Source: Desulfobacterales bacterium
GTDB lineage: Bacteria > Desulfobacterota > Desulfobacteria > Desulfobacterales > JAUCGF01
DNA length: 12,753 nucleotides
Direction: 5' to 3'
Assembly: GCA_029940345.1 (NCBI GenBank)
Contig: JAOZRC010000083.1
Location: 1-12,753, forward strand
Position numbers and translations under genes: made by a program. This document shows, piece after piece, positions 1 through 6,154 of the stretch. A model generated the notes under the pieces. It was given only the letters and a program-made list of their open reading frames with translations, had not been told where the DNA came from and searched no databases. Position 1 is the first letter of the stretch. Every line of letters begins with the position of its first letter.

Positions 1-162
1 TGTAAAACGCTAAACCTTCGGTTCAGCACTCCTTTAAACTGTTAACCGGTAAATGAAGGATGCCAAATATTTAATAACAATAATGAAAAAAGATTGCAAA
101 CTGATTGTATCATTCTTATCTTAAAGGAATTAACTATCTGAAAGTATATAGGAAGAGCGTTA

Positions 163-1119
163 ATGCAAATAATCGTTAAAATGCGCTTCGGTTCCCATCT
201 TTATGGAACCTCAACATCTGAATCGGATATGGATTACAAAGGGGTGTTTTTACCATGCAAAAAAGATATCCTGTTAGGCCGTATCCCCAAAAGCTGTAAT
301 CTTTCAACTGGCGATAATTTTTCCCGCAATACGAATCAGGATATTGACATTGAGTTTTATTCGTTGCATTATTTTATAAAACTGGCCTGTCAGGGACAGA
401 CCGTGGCTATGGATATGTTACATGCTCCGGATGCAATGATTCTAAAAGATTCGCTGATTTGGCAAACCATCGTTAAAGAAAAAGATCGCTTTTACAGTAA
501 AAATTTAAAAAGCTTTATTCGCTATGCACGCAGCCAGGCTGGCAAATACGGCGTCAAAGGGTCACGCCTGAATGCCGTAAATCAGGTTTTGGCGCTTTTA
601 AGACAATATGACGGCGATCTGAAAGTACGCGTGATTTGGGAGTACTTGCCTCGTATCAAACACTGTTATGATGTTCCGCCTGACCCAAACGGTATGCGGC
701 AATACCAGGTGTGTGGTAAATCGTTTCAGGAATCGGCGGCTATCGGTTATGTGGTTCCGATTTTGGAAAAATTCGCCAGTGAATACGGCCATCGCGCTAA
801 ACTTGCAGCTCTGAATAAAAATGTGGATTGGAAAGCGATTTCCCATGCGTTAAGGGCCGCTTATCAGATCAAAGAAATTTTAAGCCGCAATACGTTGACG
901 TTTCCATTGGCGCAAGCGTCATTTTTAAAAGCTGTTAAATTGGGACGTGCCGATTACCAGTCGGAGGTGGGGCCCGTTTTGGAAACATTGATGGACGAAA
1001 TTGAGGACCTTTGCACCCAAAGCTGTTTACCGGATAAAGTTGACACCGAATTTTGGGACCGCTTTATTTGTTCGACACTCGAAAAGGAGGTCTTCGCTTC
1101 CGGTTCCGGCCTCTCTTAA
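163..1119 (+). CDS. Predicted nucleotidyltransferase, RlaP / COG3541 (PF10127) type
   Basis: The protein (318 aa) belongs by sequence pattern to the DNA polymerase beta-like nucleotidyltransferase superfamily, in the branch known as RlaP or YcgL-like. The N-terminus carries the signature GSHLYGTSTSESDMD at residues 10-24, where the helix-turn Gly-Ser and the acidic pair D22 and D24 are the expected metal-binding site. D62 and E64, in the segment DIDIEFYSLHYF, are candidates for the third carboxylate. The rest (about 70-318) is a mainly helical domain without a motif I recognise. No signal peptide or membrane segment is visible, so it should be cytoplasmic. Members presumably transfer a nucleotide to RNA or another acceptor; the substrate here is unknown. 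The ATG at 163 follows GGAAG at 151-155 with 7-nt spacing. No RNA ligase or other RNA-repair partner lies nearby, and the 205-nt gap to the next gene suggests separate transcription. Confidence 0.85.
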   Translation: MQIIVKMRFGSHLYGTSTSESDMDYKGVFLPCKKDILLGRIPKSCNLSTGDNFSRNTNQDIDIEFYSLHYFIKLACQGQTVAMDMLHAPDAMILKDSLIWQTIVKEKDRFYSKNLKSFIRYARSQAGKYGVKGSRLNAVNQVLALLRQYDGDLKVRVIWEYLPRIKHCYDVPPDPNGMRQYQVCGKSFQESAAIGYVVPILEKFASEYGHRAKLAALNKNVDWKAISHALRAAYQIKEILSRNTLTFPLAQASFLKAVKLGRADYQSEVGPVLETLMDEIEDLCTQSCLPDKVDTEFWDRFICSTLEKEVFASGSGLS

Positions 1120-1324
1120 TTTGTATCTTTGGTGATCTTTATTAGCCATTTACACTTGAAAAGGCCATAATTTGGGATTTTCATTTTATATTTATCTTAT
1201 TCAAATCTATGGTGAAGGGTTCAGGTTTCCGTCTTTAGCCTAAACGTCCTGACACCTGAAACCAGAATTTAAAAATTACATATTATGACCTTGCCGAGTA
1301 TAAGCATTTAGCCATATCAGCACC

Positions 1325-2146
1325 ATGATCAATTCACGCCCCCCTGATAAGATGATCTCAAAAGTAATCCGAAACGTTCCCTTTTTACAATTTCCCAATC
1401 TTGAGCCGTTTAACGCCATTCGGCATGCTGTTTTTACGCGTCAGGGCGGATTTAGCACAGGCACTTTCCAAAATCTGAATATCAGTTATGGAATTGGGGA
1501 TAAAGACACTGATGTTCAGAAAAACAGGGAGTTGATAGCGCGTTGCCTTAAATCCGACCGCTTGGTGTTTATCCGTCAGGTGCATGGCAAAGATGTGCTT
1601 GTTCTTAAAAACGGTAAATCAGAAAATAATACAGCACTGTTTTCAAAGACACCGCCAGTGGCGGATGCCTTGGTTACTGATATTGCGGGACTCCACCTTG
1701 TAATCCAAGTCGCGGATTGCCAACCGTTGCTTCTCTATGATCCGGTACAAAACGTCATTGCGAATGTCCATTCCGGATGGCGGGGGAGTGTTCTGAATAT
1801 CATCGGCAGCGTGGTTGAAATCATGGCGCAACGGTTTGGCTGCCAGGCTCAAAATATGATTGCTGGCGTCGGACCGTCCCTGGGCCCCTGTTGTGCTGAA
1901 TTTGTTAATTTTCGAAAGGAATTGCCGGAATCATTTTGGAAATTCCAAACCGGCCATAACCGTTTTGATTTCTGGGAAATCAGCAAAAACCAGTTAATTG
2001 AAGCCGGTGTTTTTGAAACGAATATCAGTTTAAGCCGGATATGCACACCTTGTAACACTAATCTGTTTTATTCTTACAGGAGGGAAAAGGTTACAGGACG
2101 CTTTGCGGCGGTTATCGGTTTAAAAATCAAATCTGATGAAGATTGA
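1325..2146 (+). CDS. pgeF: Peptidoglycan editing factor PgeF (YfiH/DUF152, multicopper polyphenol oxidase-like)
   Basis: This is a cytoplasmic enzyme of the YfiH/DUF152 family. In E. coli the family member removes wrongly incorporated L-serine from UDP-MurNAc-L-Ser and so keeps peptidoglycan precursors correct; older annotations call it laccase or polyphenol oxidase. The family's metal ligands are visible as H87 (RQVHGKD), C132 (VADCQPLLL) and H149 (ANVHSGWRG). Other family blocks are GPSLGPCC at 183-190 and the C-terminal TPCNTNLFYSYRRE at 241-254. The length of 273 aa is slightly long for the family. The start is uncertain: neither the ATG at 1325 nor the in-frame ATG at 1352 (giving 264 aa) has a good Shine-Dalgarno sequence, and homology begins only around residue 14. 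It stands alone, with a 205-nt gap before and 290 nt after. The product call is firm; the substrate is inferred from the family. Confidence 0.92.
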   Translation: MINSRPPDKMISKVIRNVPFLQFPNLEPFNAIRHAVFTRQGGFSTGTFQNLNISYGIGDKDTDVQKNRELIARCLKSDRLVFIRQVHGKDVLVLKNGKSENNTALFSKTPPVADALVTDIAGLHLVIQVADCQPLLLYDPVQNVIANVHSGWRGSVLNIIGSVVEIMAQRFGCQAQNMIAGVGPSLGPCCAEFVNFRKELPESFWKFQTGHNRFDFWEISKNQLIEAGVFETNISLSRICTPCNTNLFYSYRREKVTGRFAAVIGLKIKSDED

Positions 2147-2268
2147 TTTGTCCGTGACATTATTTATCTGAATATCTATATGCGAATGGACGATTTTAAC
2201 TTGCATCCTTTCACCCAATATGTAATTGATGCCCATAATATCTTTTCTTGACTATCAATAATTCTGAC

Positions 2269-2296
2269 TTGGCATCTCCTGACAAAAGTTTATACT
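2269..2296 (+). promoter_or_regulatory. Candidate sigma70-type promoter upstream of rng
   Basis: TTGGCA at 2269-2274 and TATACT at 2291-2296 are separated by 16 nt, each one base off the consensus hexamer. This would start a transcript near 2303 and leave a leader of about 130 nt before rng. It is a match by eye only. Confidence 0.4.
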
Positions 2297-2329
2297 TTTT
2301 CTATTTCGTTACCATAGGGCTCGTCTTAA

Positions 2330-2360
2330 TTGACTTATCTCTTTTATCGACAGGTATTAT
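2330..2360 (+). promoter_or_regulatory. Second candidate promoter upstream of rng
   Basis: TTGACT at 2330-2335 and TATTAT at 2355-2360 each match the sigma70 consensus at five of six positions, but the 19-nt spacer is longer than ideal. It could act instead of, or with, the upstream candidate at 2269-2296. Confidence 0.25.
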
Positions 2361-2436
2361 GCCTCTGATACGATCATGTACAAACGTCCGAATAAAAGAT
2401 GCCTGACTTCAACCTTTCAATTTAAGAAACGAATAA

Positions 2437-3912
2437 ATGACTACAAAAATTCTGATTAATGCTGTTGACCCTGAAGAATGCCGCATTGCCAAAGTAAATG
2501 GCAGCCGGCTGGAAGAGTTCCATATTGAAAGCTCCGCTCGGGCGATTACGCGTGGCAACATCTATAAAGCGATCGTTACCCGTGTGGAACCCAGTCTTCA
2601 AGCCGTATTTGTAGATTATGGCGAGGAACGCAATGGCTTTTTACAAAGACACGAAATCCACGCGGATTATTTTCCCGATGACGCGGCGATGGAACAACCG
2701 ATTAAAAGCACCATCAAACGAGGGCAGGAACTGTTGGTTCAAATTACCAAGGATCCGTTTATGAAAAAAGGAGCCATGCTCACCACGAATATTTCATTGC
2801 CGGGAAGATTCCTCGTGTTGATGCCAGGTAGTATGAACCGCGGTATATCACGAAAAATCGCAGATGAAAAAGAGCGTGTACGCCTGAAAGATATTGCCGC
2901 TAAATTAAAAATTCCCGAAGGATTTGGCCTGATTATTCGCACCGCCGGGGTGAATTGCACCAAAACATGGATAGCCAAAGACCTCAAATATCTTTTGCGA
3001 CTTTGGAAAAGCATTAAAGACGATGTGATCAATGTAACGTCGCCAGTGCTGCTTTACAAAGAAAGAGCATTGGTTGAAAGGTCAATCCGTGACTATTTCA
3101 CTCCTGATATTTCCGAAATTTTAGTTGATGACACCTCTGTATATAAAGAGGTTAAAAATTTTATTAACATTATTTCGCCTGATCATTTGAAAATTGTCAA
3201 ACTGCATAAAGGCGATAAACCGATTTTTACTAAATTCCAATTGGAAGATCAGATCACTTCGATTTTTAAAAATCGGGTGAAACTCAAAGCCGGCGGTTCA
3301 ATTGTCATTGAACAGACTGAAGCGCTGGTTTCAATCGACGTCAATTCAGGTAAAGCGACTCAAAAAAAATCGGTTGAACAAACGGCGCTGCAAACCAACC
3401 TGGAAGCGGCCGAGGAGATTGCCCGCCAGTTGCGATTAAGAGACCTGGGTGGGTTGATTGTCATCGATTTTATCGATATGCGGGATTCGAAGCATAAAAC
3501 AGAGGTTGAACGCGCTCTGAAAGCAAATGTGAAAAATGATAAGGCCAAAACCAAAATGGGACGAATATCCAAATTTGGTTTGGTTGAGATGTCCAGACAA
3601 CGGATTCGTCCATCCATTGAATTCAGCAGCTATCAATCCTGCCGCTATTGCAAAGGCAAGGGCCTGACACCATCTCCGGAAGCTTTGGGAATTGGGATTT
3701 TGCGTAAACTCAGCCTCGAAGTGTTAAAAAAACAGGTTACTGACTTTAAAGTATTCGTACCTACTGATGTGGCTGATTATCTTTTAAACAAGAAGCGCAA
3801 AGAGATTTATGAGTTGGAAGCCAGAAGCGGTATCCGGATTGATATCAAACCCGACCATGAGATGATTCCGGGAGATATCCGTATTGTTCATGAAAAAACG
3901 CCCAAAGTCTGA
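2437..3912 (+). CDS. rng: Ribonuclease G (RNase E/G family)
   Basis: This endoribonuclease of the RNase E/G family cuts single-stranded, AU-rich RNA and acts in rRNA 5' maturation and mRNA turnover. The order of parts is typical: an S1-type RNA-binding domain at about 36-120 (RGNIYKAIVTRVEPSLQAVF, then FVDYGEERNGFL), the RNase H-like and 5'-sensor region, and the DNase I-like catalytic region. The catalytic acids are D301 (SIDVNSGK) and D344 (VIDFIDM), equivalent to D303 and D346 of E. coli RNase E. C402 and C405 in SCRYCKGKG form the zinc link that joins subunits; the usual proline after the first Cys is replaced by Arg. At 491 aa it lacks the long disordered C-terminal scaffold of RNase E, so RNase G is the better name. 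The ATG at 2437 has only a weak upstream purine run (AAGAAAC). A mobile element sits 36 nt beyond the stop codon. Confidence 0.95.
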   Translation: MTTKILINAVDPEECRIAKVNGSRLEEFHIESSARAITRGNIYKAIVTRVEPSLQAVFVDYGEERNGFLQRHEIHADYFPDDAAMEQPIKSTIKRGQELLVQITKDPFMKKGAMLTTNISLPGRFLVLMPGSMNRGISRKIADEKERVRLKDIAAKLKIPEGFGLIIRTAGVNCTKTWIAKDLKYLLRLWKSIKDDVINVTSPVLLYKERALVERSIRDYFTPDISEILVDDTSVYKEVKNFINIISPDHLKIVKLHKGDKPIFTKFQLEDQITSIFKNRVKLKAGGSIVIEQTEALVSIDVNSGKATQKKSVEQTALQTNLEAAEEIARQLRLRDLGGLIVIDFIDMRDSKHKTEVERALKANVKNDKAKTKMGRISKFGLVEMSRQRIRPSIEFSSYQSCRYCKGKGLTPSPEALGIGILRKLSLEVLKKQVTDFKVFVPTDVADYLLNKKRKEIYELEARSGIRIDIKPDHEMIPGDIRIVHEKTPKV

Positions 3913-3940
3913 AAGTCGGTCTAACGCTGTCCTAATGATA

Positions 3941-3948
3941 AATCGAAT
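3941..3948. repeat. Left 8-bp target-site duplication (AATCGAAT)
   Basis: AATCGAAT directly precedes the inverted terminus GTAACCGTTC and is repeated at 4166-4173 directly after the other terminus. The direct repeat in fact reaches 10 bp (to 3950 and 4175), because the two bases after the right copy happen to be GT. Confidence 0.7.
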
Positions 3949-4026
3949 GTAACCGTTCCTCCCCTATGTGTAAGCTAACGCGGGACAGCTTCCCGTGCTA
4001 CAACCTCACGCACGGTTGTGTTCATG

Positions 4027-4131
4027 TATAGACAGTCACATATTAAATTTCACTGCGTTATCGGTCGTCGGCGTATTACAATACAGCCTCCTCCCTCTAG
4101 CCTTGTGAAATGTAATATGTGTCTATCTATA
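4027..4131. repeat. Long imperfect inverted repeat inside the MITE-like element
   Basis: The arms are 4027-4053 and 4105-4131, 27 nt each and complementary at 24 of 27 positions. The inner 17 nt (4037-4053 with 4105-4121) match at 16 of 17. The 51-nt loop contains a smaller palindrome, GTATTACAATAC, at 4073-4084. As RNA this would fold into a long hairpin; no T tract follows, so it is not a standard terminator. Confidence 0.75.
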
Positions 4132-4152
4132 GAGCGGAAAGCCGTTCCGCTC
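4132..4152. repeat. 8-bp perfect stem-loop near the right end of the element
   Basis: GAGCGGAA at 4132-4139 pairs with TTCCGCTC at 4145-4152 over a 5-nt loop. It abuts the long inverted repeat on its left and the terminal inverted repeat on its right. Subterminal hairpins are common in MITEs; it has no T tract. Confidence 0.65.
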
Positions 4153-4165
4153 AGTGAACGGTTAC

Positions 4166-4173
4166 AATCGAAT
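4166..4173. repeat. Right 8-bp target-site duplication (AATCGAAT)
   Basis: This exact copy of 3941-3948 lies directly outside the right terminus GAACGGTTAC and marks the other edge of the insertion. Confidence 0.7.
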
Positions 4174-4280
4174 GTTTGTAAATTGATCTGTCGCATCCCT
4201 CGAAATCTGAAATATAGCCTTTTCGCTATGTAAAAATATTTTTTGTAATAGTATTCATCATTTTAGAAAAAGGAGGCAAC

Positions 4281-5513
4281 ATGTCTGAAAACCGGATTCA
4301 ACCCTCCTCTAACGGACTGAAAATATTATTTATTATTGGTTTAATAGGTATTGTCGGTTTCCTTGCTTACCAGTTTTGGGATTCACATCAAAAAGCACCG
4401 TCGGTCGCCACGCCAACGGCAAAAGTTAGCCTATCCGAAATAACGCCGCAGCCAAACATTACACGTGAACCCGGCCTGATAGTGAAGCCAAGCGCAAGCG
4501 TCACTTCCAAACCGAACGTTTCCTCAGAACCGGGCAGCGTTATTCAAGAGCCCATGCAAACACCTACGGTTATTGATTTTGATAAATTGGGAAAAGACAA
4601 GGCCTTGCAAGCGCGCATGGACAAGCGCAAACAGGTGTATGGTGTTGAAAAGGGCATCGACATGGTGGTTAAACCGGATGAAACGATCAAAGTGGGCGAT
4701 GTTATCCTGCCAGTGCGGGAGATTGAGGAGCAAATCCGCCTTAGCAGGGGGGAGATTGTCGAAAGCGATATTCCCAGTCAGAATGCCAGTCCAAATGAAA
4801 GTAGACTGACGCCGGAAGAAAAAAAACGTCTGGCAGACCAAATCCATCAGCGCGAACGAAAATTTGCAGAGTTGGAACAACAACTGCGAAAGCTTAGAAC
4901 ATCGGAAAATATCCCCCAATACCAGGAGATCGAAACTGAATATAAAAAATTAAGCCAAACTGCCCGAATGGCCGAGACATACCGTCTGCTTGTTGCGGAT
5001 ATCGAAAAGGAAACCGTCGCCGCCGAACAAGGCCGTGCGAATCAGACGGATGAATCGCAAGACACATTAATAGAACTGCAAGCGAAAAAAAGGGAACTTG
5101 AAAAAGCGCTTCATAAGCATCTGGCGACGGAAGAATCATCCAACGCAAGAGCGGAGGAATATGGTATTTACATCGTCAGGCCCGAAGATAATATCTGGAA
5201 TATCCATTTCCGGTTTTTAAATGGCTTTTTGCAAAAAAAGGGTGTCACCCTATCTCCTTTGGCCGATGAACCCATTGAAAGCGGTGTCAGTTCCGGTGTC
5301 GGCAAACTGCTGAAATTTTCGGAAAACATGGTTTATCTTTATAATTTGGAGAAACGGAAGCTTGATCTAAATCTCAACCAACTGACTCCTTTTAAACGAA
5401 TTGTAATTTATAACATGAACCGTGTTTTTGAATTATTGGATCAGATTGATTATCTGAACGTTAACCAAATTTATTTTGATGGTGAATCGATTTGGATTAT
5501 TCGAGCGCAGTAA
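4281..5513 (+). CDS. Uncharacterised inner-membrane protein with coiled coil and LysM-like C-terminus
   Basis: I do not recognise a named family for this 410-aa protein. Residues 13-32 form one hydrophobic segment after a short polar N-terminus, so it is probably a single-pass inner-membrane anchor with the bulk in the periplasm. A Pro/Ser/Thr-rich linker (38-95) contains two similar units, PNITREPG (58-65) and PNVSSEPG (78-85). A compact segment at about 115-165 (VEKGIDMVVKPDETIKVGD, then REIEEQIRLSRGEIVESDI) looks like a small folded unit. Charged heptad-like sequence at about 172-285 suggests a coiled coil. The C-terminal part begins YIVRPEDNIWNIHFRFL (297-313), which resembles the start of a LysM repeat, followed by about 95 residues without a recognised motif. 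The ATG at 4281 has a strong AGGAGG at 4271-4276. An intrinsic terminator follows, separating it from yajC. A role at the cell wall is only a guess. Confidence 0.85.
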   Translation: MSENRIQPSSNGLKILFIIGLIGIVGFLAYQFWDSHQKAPSVATPTAKVSLSEITPQPNITREPGLIVKPSASVTSKPNVSSEPGSVIQEPMQTPTVIDFDKLGKDKALQARMDKRKQVYGVEKGIDMVVKPDETIKVGDVILPVREIEEQIRLSRGEIVESDIPSQNASPNESRLTPEEKKRLADQIHQRERKFAELEQQLRKLRTSENIPQYQEIETEYKKLSQTARMAETYRLLVADIEKETVAAEQGRANQTDESQDTLIELQAKKRELEKALHKHLATEESSNARAEEYGIYIVRPEDNIWNIHFRFLNGFLQKKGVTLSPLADEPIESGVSSGVGKLLKFSENMVYLYNLEKRKLDLNLNQLTPFKRIVIYNMNRVFELLDQIDYLNVNQIYFDGESIWIIRAQ

Positions 5514-5538
5514 TTCATACCTTAAACAGTATAATTAT

Positions 5539-5567
5539 TTGACGTAATCCAATAAATGTAATATAGT
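5539..5567 (+). promoter_or_regulatory. Candidate sigma70-type promoter in front of the yajC leader
   Basis: TTGACG at 5539-5544 and TATAGT at 5562-5567 are separated by exactly 17 nt, the best promoter match in the window. Transcription would begin near 5574, just before the terminator hairpin at 5585-5616, so the terminator would lie within the leader of yajC-secD-secF. Confidence 0.5.
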
Positions 5568-5584
5568 ATAGAGTTTTAGCTATT

Positions 5585-5623
5585 ATCCGAAACAGGTAGC
5601 TACCTGTATATCGGATTTTTTTT
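5585..5623 (+). terminator. Intrinsic terminator / possible attenuator between the 4281 gene and yajC
   Basis: ATCCGA (5585-5590) pairs with TCGGAT (5611-5616). Within it the perfect palindrome ACAGGTAGCTACCTGT (5592-5607) forms the upper stem. Eight T residues follow at 5616-5623, then another T-rich run to 5629. It lies 72 nt after the upstream stop codon and can end that transcript. TAGCTA at 5577-5582 is complementary to TAGCTA at 5597-5602 in the hairpin head, so an alternative pairing or loop contact is possible. Confidence 0.85.
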
Positions 5624-5654
5624 ATTTTTAACTTTTACATAAGGGAGGTCTATC

Positions 5655-6029
5655 TTGTTAGGCATCGCATTCGCAATGGGACAGGGAGGCGCAGAGGCGG
5701 CCCAGGGTGCGGGCGGATTTACATCATTTATTCCGCTCATCCTGATGTTTGTGATTTTTTATTTTTTACTGATTCGTCCTCAGCAGAAAAAAACAAAAGA
5801 ACACCGTGAAATGATCACCAATCTGAGAAAGGGCGACCGGGTGATTACAACCGGTGGTATTTATGGCCGCATTACCGGTATGGATGAAAATCGCGTCACC
5901 TTGGAAATTTCTGACAAAGTTCGGATTAAACTCGTTCGGGGCAATATCGCCGGTCTTGACCAACCGTCCCCAGCGCCCCATCCGACAAAAGGCGCTAAAG
6001 CGAATTCGGGCAAATCGACAAAAAAATAG
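5655..6029 (+). CDS. yajC: Sec translocon accessory subunit YajC
   Basis: YajC is a small inner-membrane protein that associates with SecD and SecF and the SecYEG channel. The 124-aa sequence has the typical plan: a short N-terminus, one membrane segment at about 22-41 (PLILMFVIFYFLLI), the hallmark RPQQKK at 41-46 directly after it, and a small cytoplasmic domain with KGDRVITTGGIYGRI (59-73). The tail after about 103 is Pro/Lys-rich and slightly longer than in E. coli. The start is a TTG at 5655, chosen because GGGAGG at 5643-5648 sits 6 nt upstream. The in-frame ATG at 5676 has worse spacing and would shorten the N-terminus by 7 residues. secD follows after 125 nt. The promoter-like site at 5539 and the terminator at 5585 both lie upstream and may control it. 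Confidence 0.95.
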   Translation: MLGIAFAMGQGGAEAAQGAGGFTSFIPLILMFVIFYFLLIRPQQKKTKEHREMITNLRKGDRVITTGGIYGRITGMDENRVTLEISDKVRIKLVRGNIAGLDQPSPAPHPTKGAKANSGKSTKK

Positions 6030-6060
6030 TCTGTTACATCGAACGTCATTCAATGTAAAC

Positions 6061-6122
6061 CGTGAAACGTGATGTGCGCATAATTTGTCCAAATCAATAA
6101 TTAAACCGCATCGCATTTCACG
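6061..6122. repeat. Inverted repeat in the yajC-secD gap
   Basis: CGTGAAACGTGATG at 6061-6074 and CATCGCATTTCACG at 6109-6122 are complementary at 12 of 14 positions, or 13 with one G-T pair, across a 34-nt loop. It would form a stem-loop in the intercistronic RNA about 30 nt before the secD start. No T tract follows, so it may act in mRNA processing or stability rather than termination. Confidence 0.5.
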
Positions 6123-6154
6123 CTACTGAATTTTTACGAAAAGGAATCTGAACA

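Larger units (their letters stand above)
3949..4165. mobile_element. 217-bp MITE-like non-autonomous element with IS66-like termini
   Basis: The element starts with GTAACCGTTC (3949-3958) and ends with its exact reverse complement GAACGGTTAC (4156-4165). It is flanked by an 8-bp direct repeat. Termini beginning GTAA together with an 8-bp duplication are the known signature of the IS66 family, so an IS66-type transposase probably moved it; that assignment is inference. It encodes no transposase. Inside are several hairpins: CGGGA/TCCCG around 3980-3995, a 27-nt imperfect inverted repeat at 4027-4053 and 4105-4131, and a perfect 8-bp stem at 4132-4152. The first 70 bp recur at 12644-12713. It lies in the rng-4281 intergenic gap, which would have been 143 nt before insertion. 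A 71-codon reading frame from 4018 runs through it and is judged spurious. Confidence 0.72.

Noticed and set aside
9..27. Stem-loop near the window start (GCTAAACC with GGTTCAGC)
   Set aside because: It is short, has one mismatch and no T run after it, so a terminator of an upstream gene cannot be claimed.
1218..1263. Hairpin between the nucleotidyltransferase gene and pgeF (TTCAGGT 1220-1226 with ACCTGAA 1254-1260)
   Set aside because: The stem is only 7 bp plus a bulged extension, the loop is 27 nt and no T tract follows, so it is not supported as a terminator or regulator.
2269..2284. Sigma54-type promoter (TTGGCA...) before rng
   Set aside because: The second element does not match the required TTGC at the fixed spacing; the sigma70 reading is better.
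3949..4017. Group II intron remnant, because CACGCACGGTT resembles a common intron segment
   Set aside because: There is no reverse transcriptase, no domain V-like hairpin and no intron 5' start. The inverted termini and target duplication fit a transposable element better.
4018..4233. A 71-codon open frame after rng
   Set aside because: It starts inside the mobile element, crosses its hairpins, its right terminus and the target duplication, has no ribosome-binding site and shows no protein-like pattern.
4212..4244. ATAGC/GCTAT hairpin before a T-rich run upstream of the 4281 gene
   Set aside because: The stem is AT-rich and 5 bp long, and the six T residues start nine bases after it. It is too weak for an intrinsic terminator.
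4573..4809. A 78-codon + strand frame inside the 4281 gene
   Set aside because: It is fully contained in a convincing gene with a strong ribosome-binding site and has no motif of its own.
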